NCBI RefSeq assembly: GCF_964340395.1
Contig: NC_135570.1
Coordinates: forward strand, 15,003,322-15,067,321
Origin: Glandiceps talaboti
Taxonomy: Eukaryota > Hemichordata > Enteropneusta > Spengelidae
Direction of reading: 5' to 3'
Length of the DNA: 64,000 nt
Below, in pieces: positions 24,658 through 35,699 of this stretch (position 1 is its first letter; each line of letters opens with the position of its first letter). The position numbers and the translations under genes were made by a program. The notes beneath the pieces are model-generated. The model made no database searches. It was not told where the DNA came from and saw only the letters and a list, made by a program, of their open reading frames with translations.

Positions 24658-25500
24658 CACACACATGCACACATACATACATACATAAATACATACATAC
24701 ATACATACATACATACATACATACATACATACATACATACATACATACATACATACATACGGGTGCTGCACATAGTAATCTATTTCATTTTTAAATTGAA
24801 ACCCCATGCTGGGACTGTTTAATTCAAAATGTAGCTAACTTTCATAATTCTTAATTTGTTTGTTGTCTGTTCCGATCCTGCATTCACAGGTATCTTACAA
24901 AATCGAAGCAGGAGTACAGTTGTTAATCCACACGTAATTCTCCTGGGAGAAGATGCTGCTAGTATTGCATATGTTAGATTAAGACAACATAAGGATGAGT
25001 AAGTCACTGCAAACACCTCACTCTCTCACACAGTCCTCATAGCTTGGCATCACTAGGGTTGTTTTGTATGTACTGATATCTACTATCATGCAAAGTTCCT
25101 TATCCCTCTGCTGTTTTTGTTGTTGTTTTTGTTGTTACTGTTATTTTAATATTTTACTTGAGTTTACACATGATAATCAGCTAGCTACTATGAACACTGA
25201 GGCCAGTCATTACGCAGCTACTTATAGAAATACAGACAAGTATTCTATACTTAAGTATCTTGGCAATAATTTAACCATGACAACTGAGGGGACACCCCCA
25301 CCCCCACTCCCTTTGTTTAAATTTTAATGAATGATGAAAAAGTACATTTCTGTCTATCAAATTCAAGTTTATATTTTGTCATTCACAGAAATGGCCGCCC
25401 TGTCACCACACAGTCTGAAGACACCAAGGTGTGGCTCAAGAAAGATGCCAAATGGCAACTTATACATTTCCACCAGTCAAGCATGACACAAACAAAATGA
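20696..25500 (+). CDS. Hub-only CaMKII-derived protein, copy 2 (146 aa)
   Basis: Five exons: 20696-20744 (start), 23610-23685, 24027-24121, 24890-24998 and 25389-25500 (TGA). Lengths of 49, 76, 95, 109 and 112 sum to 441, an unbroken frame. The start exon encodes [16 protein letters not shown] and ends with the single G that the hub exon needs. The rest is a full association domain ([57 protein letters not shown]). No kinase exon lies between the CaMKII stop and this gene. Compared with gene 1, the arginines matching human R453 and R469 are Lys (SEDTKVW) and Gln (HFHQS). Two transposon-derived blocks (20.83-21.94 and 22.26-23.50 kb) interrupt intron 1. The likely role is hub assembly or mixing into CaMKII holoenzymes, comparable in layout to mammalian alpha-KAP (inferred). 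Exons 2-5 are certain homologues; the first exon is inferred from phase, donor and duplication. Confidence 0.8.
20830..21940. mobile_element. Insertion present in copy 2, absent from copy 3
   Basis: Copies 2 and 3 share sequence up to the GTTCCTGCTCTTGG region and again from AAAATATACTGAGTG. Copy 2 carries about 1.1 kb between these points against about 0.25 kb in copy 3. Both ends of the extra DNA carry repeated GGGGGGGTCA-type runs (20856-20930 and 21850-21920). There is no recognisable coding sequence. Its type is unknown. Confidence 0.5.
22261..23503 (+). mobile_element. 5'-truncated non-LTR retrotransposon (L1-like)
   Basis: An open stretch of 150 codons begins at the reverse transcriptase active-site motif FADD ([11 protein letters not shown]). 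It continues through [34 protein letters not shown] and [11 protein letters not shown], as in L1-type elements. After a stop, [16 protein letters not shown] follows. The 3' end is an A-rich tail with AATA repeats (23465-23503). Homology with copy 3 stops at about 22260 and resumes after the tail, which marks a 5'-truncated insertion into intron 1 of hub copy 2. Confidence 0.8.
24540..24760. repeat. (CA)n/(ACAT)n microsatellite in intron 3 of hub copy 2
   Basis: CA-rich then ACAT-rich tract. Copy 3 has an equivalent but longer tract at the same intron position (34045-34320), so the seed predates the duplication. Confidence 0.95.
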
Positions 25501-25779
25501 AAGACTTTGTACGCTTTTAGACGTTTGATTTTGCATAAAGGTCTCACAATATTCTATTCACAACAATTGAATAACACATTATATGACTCATAAATATCAT
25601 TTGATTTCTTTTTCCAGATATGTAGGTATACTGTAACATTCTACGGTCAGTATGATTAATTTGTACTAACACCTTTCATTCTTATTACATTTGTAATTTT
25701 TTACAAGATCATTCAACTACACATGTATTTAATTTTAAACAAAGATTTCTTTAGTTTTATTATGTTGTTGAAAAAACAA

Positions 25780-25827
25780 GACAGACAGACAGACAGACAG
25801 ACGGATGGATGAACAGACAGACGGACG

Positions 25828-25865
<38 letters not shown>
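25780..25865. repeat. (GACA)n microsatellite
   Basis: CAGA/CGGA tetranucleotide tract just downstream of hub copy 2. Copy 3 has the matching tract at 35638-35680, which marks the shared end of the duplicated segment. Confidence 0.9.
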
Positions 25866-25866
<1 letters not shown>

Positions 25867-28800
25867 TGAATATACCGGTACTGTACCCAGTATGCCTAGC
25901 TATAGACATGGGTAAATTGGTCACTGAATATACCGGTACTGTATGCCTAGCTATACATCTGGGTGAATTGGTCTGCCACTAAATATACTGTATGCCTAGC
26001 TATACACGTGGGTAAATTGGTCACTGAATATACTGTATACCTAGCTATACACCAGGGTAAATTGGTCACTGAATATACTGTATACCTAGCTATACACCAG
26101 GGTAAATTGGTCACTGAATATACTGTATACCTAGCTATACATCTGGGTGAATTGGTCACTAAATATACTGTATGCCTAGCTTTACATCTGGGTAAATTGG
26201 TCACTGAATATACTGTATGCCTAGCTATACACCTGGGTAAATTGGTCACTGAATATACTGTATGCCTAGCTATACATCTGGGTAAATTGGTCACTGAATA
26301 TACCGGTACTGTATACCTAGCTATACACCAGGGTAAATTGATCACTGAATATACTGGTACTGTATACCTAGCTATACACCAGGGTAAATTGGTCACTGCA
26401 TATACTGTATGCCTAGCTATACATCTGGGTGAATTGGTCACTGAATATACTGTATGCCTAGCTATACATCTGGGTGAATTGGTCACTGAATATACTGTAT
26501 ACCTAGCTATACACCAGGGCAAATTGGTCACTGCATATACTGTATGCCTAGCTATACATCTGGGTGAATTGGTCACTGAATATACTGTATACCTAGCTAT
26601 ACACCAGGGCAAATTGGTCACTGCATATACTGTATGCCTAGCTATACATCTGGGTAAATTGGTCACTGAATATACTGTATGCCTAGCTATACATCTGGGT
26701 AAATTGGTCACTGAATATACTATATGCCTAGCTATACATCTGGGTAAATTGGTCACTGAATATACTATATGCCTAGCTATACACCAGGGTGAATTGGTCA
26801 CTGAATATACTGTATGCCTAGCTATACACCAGGGTAAATTGGTCACTGAATATACTGTATGCCTAGCTATACATCTGGGTAAATTGGTCACTGAATATAC
26901 TATATGCCTAGCTATACATCTGGGTAAATTGGTCACTGAATATACTATATGCCTAGCTATACACCAGGGTGAATTGGTCACTGAATATACTGTATGCCTA
27001 GCTATACACCAGGGTAAATTGGCCACTGAATATACTATATGCCTAGCTATACACCAGGGTGAATTGGTCACTGAATATACTGTATGCCTAGCTATACACC
27101 AGGGTAAATTGGTCACTGAATATACTATATGCCTAGCTATACACCAGGGTAAATTGGTCACTGAATATACTATATGCCTAGCTATACACCAGGGTGAATT
27201 GGTCACTGAATATACTGTATGCCTAGCTATACACCAGGGTAAATTGGTCACTGAATATACCGGTACTGTATACCTAGCTATACACCAGGGTAAATTGGTC
27301 ACTGAATATACTGTATGCCTAGCTATACACCAGGGTAAATTGGTCACTGAATATACCGGTACTGTATACCTAGCTATACACCAGGGTAAATTGGTCACTG
27401 AATATACCGGTACTGTATACCTAGCTATACACCAGGGTAAATTGGTCACTGAATATACCGGTACTGTATGCCTAGCTATACACCAGGGTAAATTGGTCAC
27501 TGAATATACCGGTACTGTATGCCTAGCTATACACCAGGGTAAATTGGTCACTGAATATACTGTATGCCTAGCTATACACCAGGGTAAATTGATCACTGAA
27601 TATACTGTATGCCTAGCTTTACACCAGGGTAAATTGGTCACTGAATATACTGTATACCTAGCTATACACCAGGGTAAATTGGTCACTGAATATACTGTAT
27701 GCCTAGCTATACATCTGGGTAAATTAAGTGGTCACTGAATATACTGTATGCCTAGCTATACATCTGGGTAAATTGGTCACTGAATATACTGTATGCCTAG
27801 CTATACATCTGGGTAAATTGGTCACTGAATATACTGTATGCCTAGCTATACACATGGGTAAATTGGTCACTGAATATACCGGTACTGTATACCTACCGGC
27901 AGCTATACATCTGGGTAAATTGGTCACTGAATATACTGTATACCTAGCTATACATCTGGGTAAATTGGTCACTGAATATACTGTATACCTAGCTATACAT
28001 CTGGGTAAATTGGTCACTGAATATACTGTATACCTAGCTATACACCAGGGTAAATTGGTCACTGAATATACTGGTACTGTATACCTAGCTATACATCTGG
28101 GTAAATTGGTCACTGAATATACTGTATGCCTAGCTACACATCTGGGTAAATTGGTCACTGAATATACTGTATGCCTAGCTATACATCTGGGTAAATTGGT
28201 CACTGAATATACTGTATACCTAGCTATACACCAGGGTAAATTGGTCACTGAATATACTGTATACCTAGCTATTCATCTGGGTAAATTGGTCACTGAATAT
28301 ACTGTATGCCTAGCTATTCATCTGGGTAAATTGGTCACTGAATATACAGTATGCCTAGCTATACATCTGGGTAAATTGGTCACTGAATATACTGTATACC
28401 TAGCTATACATCTGGGTAAATTGGTCACTGAATATACAGTATGCCTAGCTATACATCTGGGTAAATTGGTCACTGAATATACTGTATGCCTAGCTATACA
28501 TCTGGGTAAATTGGTCACTGAATATACTATATGCCTAGCTATTCATCTGGGTAAATTGGTCACTGAATATACAGTATGCCTAGCTATACATCTGGGTAAA
28601 TTGGTCACTGAATATACGGTACTGTATACCTAGCTATACATCTGGGTAAATTGGTCACTGAATATACTGTATACCTAGCTACACATCTGGGTAAATTGGT
28701 CACTGAATATACTGTATACCTAGCTATACATCTGGGTAAATTGGTCACTGAATATACGGTACTGTATACCTAGCTATACATCTGGGTAAATTGGTCACTG

Positions 28801-29215
28801 AATATACTGTATACCTAGCTATACATCTGGGTAAATTGGTCACTGAATATACTGTATACCTAGCTATACACCAGGGTAAATTGGTCACTGAATATACTGT
28901 ATGCCTAGCTATACATCTGGGTAAATTAAGTGGTCACTGAATATACTGTATGCCTAGCTATACATCTGGGTAAATTGGTCACTGAATATACTGTAAGTGC
29001 CTAGCTATACATCTGGGTAAATTGGTCACTGAATATACTGTATGCCTAATTAAGCTATACATCTGGGTAAATTGGTCATTGAATATACTGTATGCCTAGC
29101 TATACATCTGGGTAAATTGGTCCCTGAATATACTGTCATGCCTAGCTATTCATCTGGGTAAATTGTCATTGAATATACCGGTACTGTATACCTAGCTATA
29201 CATCTGGGTGAATTG
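25866..29215. repeat. 3.35-kb minisatellite of 45/51-bp units, about 70 copies
   Basis: The unit is GGTAAATTGGTCACTGAATA then TACTGTATGCCTAGCTATAC and ATCTG or ACCAG; a six-base CCGGTA insert makes 51-bp variants. Types alternate in patches (blocks of the CATCTG and CACCAG forms), as expected from unequal exchange. Both lengths are multiples of three and lack stops, so long frames stay open on both strands. The array ends exactly where homology between copies 2 and 3 starts (CAGACTTGGGATTG at 29216; compare 18202). Confidence 0.95.
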
Positions 29216-29383
29216 CAGACTTGGGATTGAAAATATAATGGTTCATTTTGAACATACAAGCAATGCCTACCTTGGGTCACTCAGCATTTCAACATGTGAG
29301 TGTATGTATATACACATCATATCAATCATTATAATTACCTGTGTAACTAGGTTAACTCCACACCTTTATCCAAATCAACAGTT

Positions 29384-29396
29384 TGACCTCTGACCT
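29384..29396 (-). promoter_or_regulatory. Perfect DR1 element, copy 3
   Basis: The third occurrence of the 13-base AGGTCA-G-AGGTCA, about 200 bases upstream of the start exon at 29595. Spacing to the start codon is close to that in copy 2. Confidence 0.5.
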
Positions 29397-29594
29397 GAGG
29401 TATAGGGTTAAATGTCAAAGAATGACAACTGTGACTGGAAGAACAATTGTTAACATGTGAGTCATAACTACATTTATTTACATCTGGACGTTGGAACTTC
29501 AACCTGCAACCCACCCCCTTTTATAATCTTGCAAAAAGTCAGATTTTCAACTCTGGGCTTTATTGGAAGATTTTGGTTTTTTTGACTAAGGGCT

Positions 29595-31368
29595 ATGGAT
29601 TCTTCCACTACCAGCACACCTCAAGTTACAACCCAGGAGAAGGGTAAGTGTTCAAAACTTGTTGAAATGATGAATTGTTCTTTTATTTCTAGAGTAATTA
29701 TCGGTAGCATTTTGGTACTATGCATGTTTCGTTCCTGCTCTTGGTAGGTGAGTGGGTGTTATTTACCATTGTTTTATCATATTCTATACATTAATTGTAA
29801 TAGTTAAGTTGTTGCAGTTATTCTTTGTTGCATGAACTGTACATTTTACATAATTTTCCATGACACCTGTAATAAGTGTTGGTTAAAATTTCCACAGTGA
29901 AACAATATTCCTTGGTATTATAAAGCATATGCAGACCTGGAACAGTAATTCAATGCAAGCTGGTTTTCATTCACCTACACCTGTGACCTCAAATTTATGT
30001 ACCAGGGATAAAAATATACTGAGTGTTTACATTGTATGTTTGTATTTTTTTAGACCCTGTGCATCCTAGATAAGTTTATTATTAATTGTTACCAGTATTA
30101 TGTGTAATAACCCAAGGTAATAACCTGATCCAGGACACATGCAGCAAAAAAGAATTCCCTGACATTGGGAGAAGGGCATTCTGCTGCTGGTTTAATTGTT
30201 ACAGAGTACATACAGCCCTGGTGCTGACATGAACTCGAGTACATTAGGTCCTGTGACGCAACGTTAATTTATTCAAAATTACATGAATAATTCATATATT
30301 CATGTAATAACTTAATATGTTCAAAAACGCTAAAAATGTGACCATCAGATCACAGTTACAGACGTTTTATTTGGCCACAGAACTTACATAAAGTAATAAA
30401 CTACAATTTAATGTAAATTTCAGTGTGTAAAGACATTATTCTCAACTAAGCAAGAACTGGGGTCAATGAACTTTTCTCAATTGCTGATTTTTGCATTTGA
30501 AATTAATTTTCGAGCATAAGATCGAATATTCCCGTCCATTTTTTTCTGCCAAGTATTTAGTAACATTCAGTACTTAAATAATCATGGGGGAATGGATAGG
30601 TTATTTTGATCCTTTTCGATGTCTCAACAAATATGTCTATTTTACAGATAATTAGATAAACCTTGTAATTTTAACATTTATGTTTACTAAAAACCAGATT
30701 TACTTAGCTATGTCTTCCTACCTAGATATTGTAACATGATAAATGGAAACAATGAATAACATCTCAAGTCGGCGATTGTTGGAGTCTTTGTCCATGAAAT
30801 TTCGATCTTACAAAACTTACCATTTTCTATGTATAAATAATGACGTCATCACCATAATTTGCATACGAAAAACAAATCACACCAAATTTCAAAAGAACAT
30901 TATACAGTGAAGGACTGGTGTTAATTTCATAGTGTTGGGGAGACTTTATCCTGATTTTTAATACTGTCATTGATTTTATACTCAATCACATGCCATAATG
31001 TACTCGAGAAGCTGACAGGCCCCATTTTACACTAATTTACTTTATATAAAAGAATTCCTGCATTTTAATTGCACAATTTAATAGATTAATAATTAATAAA
31101 AGATTTAATGGTAGATTATCGATATGTACATGAGTCCCCTCTCCCCTCCATGTTAAAAGTCATTAACACAACCAATGGATTAATACTATACTCTAGCATG
31201 GTGTGTGTGCATGTGTGTGTCTGTTTGTTTAATACTATACTCTAGCATGGTGTGTGTCTGTCTGTCTGTCTCTGTCTGTCTGTCTGTGCATGTGTGTCTG
31301 TCTGTCTGTCTGTCTGTCTGAAGTTCAGTAAAGTTTAATATGTATTATGTCTGAAGTGTCTATATTAA

Positions 31369-31421
<53 letters not shown>

Positions 31422-34075
31422 TGACTTACAGTCAAAGACCACATGACCACTTACTATGAAATTAGGGGATTCTACTGGCAGTATTAAGTTTTGAGATCAC
31501 AGGGAGCCTGCAGGAAGTGTGTTACAAATAAATAAATAAATAAATAAATAAATACACAAACAAACAAACAAAATATGCATGGGTAAATATCATTGTAAAC
31601 TCATGTATAACTATATATAAGAATGTATATATGTGTGCCTGTATACTATTGAAATAATATACTATCTATACAAACACCACTGGATGAGTATCTATAGAAA
31701 CATAGGATATTATTTACTAATTTTTTGTTTGTTTATTTATTTATTTATTTATTTATTTTAACACGGTTCCTGGGCACCCTGTGGTGAGATTGTTCAATAA
31801 ATGGCAAAAGATTAATAAATATGTAAAAAGTTTGTTATTGTACATACAATAATAAAGTTTTTACACATTTGCTTTAGCTTTTTGCAATTTATTGAGTTAC
31901 AAACAAGGGCTTGGTATAAGTTGTTTCACACTGATTTTTCAAGTAAGAAGCCATGATAAAATTGATTTATAAATTAAAAATCTAAAATAAATACCCAATC
32001 CTCATCAATATAGCCACTTTAGTACAGCTGTTCATAGCAACCATAACCATGCCTAGCAACAGCCAAATAGCAGTCTCTTTTGCAAAGATAATAGTGTTGG
32101 GTAGCCAAGTGAAGAAACATTATCAAGAAACGAATACTGGTGTATCTAGCAACAAAGACCACGCCCATAACAAAGGACTCAATATCCCTAACAACTCGCT
32201 AAGACCACGCTCATAGCAACAACCAAATGCCAGTGTCTTTTGCAAGGATAACAGCAGTGTTGGGTAGTCAAGTGAATCATCAATAAAGAAAATAAATGCT
32301 GATATGCCTAGCAAAAAGCCTGCAACCCCACCCATAACAACGAACTCATGTCCCTAACACAAAGAACACACCCATAGCAACAGATTCAAATATGCCTAGA
32401 AACAAAGACCACACCCATAAAAACTACCAAATTTCAATGTTTTTTTTTACAAAAATGACATCAGGGATGTGTAATAAAGTGACTAAACATTCATAAAATG
32501 GAAACAATCATACTTAGCAACTATAACCACGCCCATAGCAACAGCAAAAGTGATGTTATCCAGTACATAGCATCGTCGCAAAGCACAACCGTTTTACGGT
32601 ACGAGCCGGTCCCTACTGTTTTATTTCAAAGTGTAGCAGAAGAAATGATAGCTCTGGTTTGCAAGAATGGTACATAGATAATAAGTGGAATGGGTAGGTA
32701 TTTGAAAGAACACAACTATTCCTAGCAACAAAGATCACACCCATAACAACAACCAATTGCAATGCTGTATGTCTTTCTAGATAGCTATAAGTAAGAGGTA
32801 AACAAGTAAATGAGTATCTTTCAAAAATAAACTGAAATGTACATAACACAACAACAAGGAGTTAACAGTTACTCTATGCAGTTATACACTATAACACCCT
32901 TAGCCGTATTTTTCATTCCTACAGGTAGAGGATGTCTATTTGGAATTTCGTATCCATGGCAATGCAATAGTCTATCACATACGCGTGTTTACAGTCACTG
33001 TGGTTATTTATCTGTAGCTTATAAACAATAACCACGACAACAAGCTGTTATTTACTTTCAGTTTGTACACAGTAACCATAATAACAAAATATTTTATTTA
33101 CTTTGTAAACAATAACCATGACAACAAGTTGTGTTTACTTTCAGCTCGTAAAGAAGAAATAATCAAGTTGACAGAGTCACTCCTTGATGCAATTGCTAAC
33201 GGAGATTTTGACGCATATACGTGAGTATATGTATATACTACTATATAAAGTCTGTCGGCTGTGTTCAACAGAATAAATAACTCATAGAGGGTCGTTACAT
33301 TTGAAAAAAACCAACGACAATTCTCAGGACTACCCCATCACCAATTAATATGTATCAACGGAAACCTTGCATAAAATGTATGCAATGACTTAAAGTTTGA
33401 TGATGACTTTCACTTGGAATTAGCCCATAATCCTTTCATCACAGCTACAATATATGAAATTTCTCAGTTTAAAACGACCAGTCTGTAATAAATTTACCGG
33501 AGTACACTTTTGTTTCATAATTCAATGATTAATAACTTTAACGTAATATGCATGTATAACTTTATCTCAAAATATTATGTATTCTTATAGCAAACTGTGT
33601 GATCCCAATCTGTCGTGTTTTGAGCCCGAGGCTGTGGGCCATCTCGTGAAAGGATTGAAATTTCATAAATACTATTTTGATAACGGTAAGTGTATTCATA
33701 TTCGATATACTGTCATAACATATCGCTTTCATAATGTGGTCATTCTGACTGAAATTTAGAAAAATTAATGTATCCACCTCCGAAAAATTATCTGTTGTAA
33801 ATAGTGAAATAATGTGTAGCATGAATACCGTGGGCCCTGGAGGAGACATTACGTATAACCAGTAGATAAAATTTAATTATGTCTATTTGATTCGGAGGGC
33901 GCTTTTCACAGAACATATTGTGATAACCTTTAAGTTTAATATTTGACCTTCGTCATAAAACCACACACCTCAGTTATTTGTGGCAATGGAACACCAGTCA
34001 CCCCTTTTCGTTGCGTCAGCAGAAAGGTACGTTTTGACTTCTGAGACACACACACACACACTCTCTCTCTCTCTC

Positions 34076-34135
<60 letters not shown>

Positions 34136-34291
34136 CCCCCTCTCTCTCTCGATTGATAAAGCTGATATAGACAGACAGATAGACAGGCATACATGCACAT
34201 ACACACACACACACACACACACATACATACATACATACATACATACATACATACATACATACATACATACATACATACATACATACATACA

Positions 34292-34322
<31 letters not shown>

Positions 34323-35368
34323 GGGTGCTGCACATAGTAATCTATTGCAAAATGTAGCTAATTTTCAGAATTCTTAATTTGTTTGTTGTCTGTTCCGATT
34401 CTGCATTCACAGGTATCTTACAAAATCGAAGCAGGAGTACAGTTGTTAATCCACACGTAATTCTCCTGGGAGAAGATGCTGCTAGTATTGCATATGTTAG
34501 ATTAAGACAACATATGGATGAGTAAGTCACTGCAAACACCTCACTCTCTCACACAGTCCTCATAGCTTGGCATCACTAGGGTTGTTTTGTATGTACCGAT
34601 ATCTACTATTGTGTACCCTCTTTGACCACTTAAAGGCTAACCGTTCGTTGATGTGTTTAATACTGCGATGCTCCGTGTTATCGCGAAGCTCGAGAGTGGT
34701 CTCAGTAACGCGTCAACGAATGGTTAGCCCTGTGTAGTCGATGAGGGCTCACAGTACAAGGATATTCGGGTACAATTATGCGGTAGGTATCGGTACGTAG
34801 AAATTTAAAACAACCCTTTCTGCTAGCGACACTCCGAGACTGTAGAGAGTTTGTGAAAACACTCTCATGTAGTTAATTTTATTCAGTAATTGACAAATTG
34901 AAAAATGGAGCATTACTTTTATATTAACATTACCAAGGAGTTGCAAAGTTCCATATCCCTCTGCTGTTTTTGTTGTTGTTTTTTAAATATTTTACTTGAG
35001 TTTACACATGATAATCAGCTAGCTACTATGAACAGCGAGGTCAATCATTACGCAGCTACTTAGAAATTCCATGGATGTATTAGTGAGAAAAATACAGACA
35101 AGTATTCTATACTTTAGTATCTTGGCATTAATTTAACCATGACAACTGAGGGGACACCCCCACCCCCACCCCCACTCCCTTTGTTTAAATTTTAATGAAT
35201 TATGAAAAAGTACATTTCTGTCTATCAAATTCAAGTTTATATTTTGTCATTCACAGAAATGGCCGCCCTGTCACCACACAGTCTGAAGAAACCAGGGTGT
35301 GGCTCAAGAAAGATGCCAAATGGCAGAACGTACATTTCCACCGTTCAAGCGTGACACAAACAAAATGA
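29595..35368 (+). CDS. Hub-only CaMKII-derived protein, copy 3 (146 aa)
   Basis: Exons: 29595-29643 (start, [16 protein letters not shown]), 33145-33220, 33591-33685, 34413-34521 and 35257-35368 (TGA). The lengths 49, 76, 95, 109 and 112 are identical to copy 2, and the frame is unbroken. The hub includes [72 protein letters not shown] and [10 protein letters not shown]. Unlike copy 2 it keeps the arginines matching human R433, R453 and R469, so its binding pocket looks more ancestral. The C-terminal tail (SVTQTK) differs from gene 1 (SAPAK) but matches copy 2. The function is inferred: hub oligomers, or co-assembly with the kinase. The first exon assignment rests on phase, donor and parallel structure. 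Confidence 0.8.
30234..31008. mobile_element. 775-bp insertion with 13-bp terminal inverted repeats
   Basis: Ends are CTCGAGTACATTA and TAATGTACTCGAG. GCTGACA occurs just outside both ends, consistent with a 7-9 base target duplication. Copy 2 lacks the insert at the matching site (near 22120). There is no coding sequence, so it looks like a non-autonomous DNA element. Confidence 0.65.
31195..31430. repeat. (TCTG)n and (GT)n microsatellites
   Basis: TCTG tetranucleotide tract, then a GT run of about 44 bases, in intron 1 of hub copy 3. Short AAAT and TTTA tracts follow at 31529-31551 and 31732-31757. Confidence 0.9.
32030..32560. repeat. Degenerate repeat around CCTAGCAACAAAGACCACGC
   Basis: About eight imperfect copies of GCCTAGCAAC...ACCACGCCCATAACAAC, some with a longer shared part (AATAGTGTTGGGTAGCCAAG) at 32088-32107 and 32250-32269. 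No open frame of note. Confidence 0.7.
32571..32669. mobile_element. Small MITE (family A, copy 2)
   Basis: 99 bases, ends CATCGTCGCAAAGCA and, inverted, CATTCTTGCAAACCA; the same family as 19132-19230 and the same length. Confidence 0.7.
34045..34320. repeat. (CA)n, (CT)n and (ACAT)n microsatellites
   Basis: Composite simple repeat in intron 3 of hub copy 3, homologous in position to 24540-24760. The CT tract is private to this copy. Confidence 0.95.
34611..34945. mobile_element. Insertion with fold-back core in hub copy 3
   Basis: About 330 bases absent from copy 2, where the flanks meet near 25086. Inside, GGCTAACCGTTCGTTGA (34635-34651) and its inverse TCAACGAATGGTTAGCC (34713-34729) form a near-perfect stem. 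The outer flanks (34611 and 34760 regions) are weakly inverted too. Confidence 0.55.
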
Positions 35369-35637
35369 AAGAATTTGTACTCTTTGCTTATTCTAGACGT
35401 TCGATTTTGCATAGATGTCTCACAATATTCTATTCACAACAATTGAATAACACATTATATGATAAATATGATAAATATCATTTGATTTCTTTTTCCAGAT
35501 ATGTAGGTATACTGTAACATTCTACGGTCAGTATGATTACTTTGTACTAACGCCTCTGATTCTTATTAATTTTTTACAAGATTATTCAACTGCACATGTA
35601 TTTCATTTTAAACAAAGGTTTCTTTTGTTTTATATTG

Positions 35638-35639
35638 AA

Positions 35640-35678
<39 letters not shown>

Positions 35679-35680
35679 TA
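35638..35680. repeat. (GACA)n microsatellite
   Basis: Matches the tract after hub copy 2 at 25780. Confidence 0.9.
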
Positions 35681-35699
35681 TTATGAACGTATTATTAGA

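Larger units (their letters stand above)
29213..35560 (+). repeat. Segmental duplication, copy 3 of the hub locus
   Basis: This matches about 18198-25640 in order and strand: the CAGACTTGGGATTG block, DR1 and start exon, the AAAATATACTGAGTG block, the repeats before hub exon 2, all hub exons, and most intron sequence. Differences are the insertions in copy 2 (Tc1 nest, G-run block, LINE) and in copy 3 (775-bp TIR element, 31.1-33.0 kb repeats, fold-back near 34.6 kb). Confidence 0.85.

Noticed and set aside
25613-25640. Acceptor-like TTTTTCCAG|ATATGTAGG after hub copy 2 (also at 35498)
   Set aside because: Conserved between copies 2 and 3 because they are duplicates. The short downstream frame and lack of a convincing donor do not support an extra coding exon.
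25947-28633. Open frames of up to 591 codons on both strands
   Set aside because: They exist only because the minisatellite units are 45 and 51 bases (multiples of three) without stops. Both strands are open at once and the peptide is a pure repeat; there are no splice or start signals.
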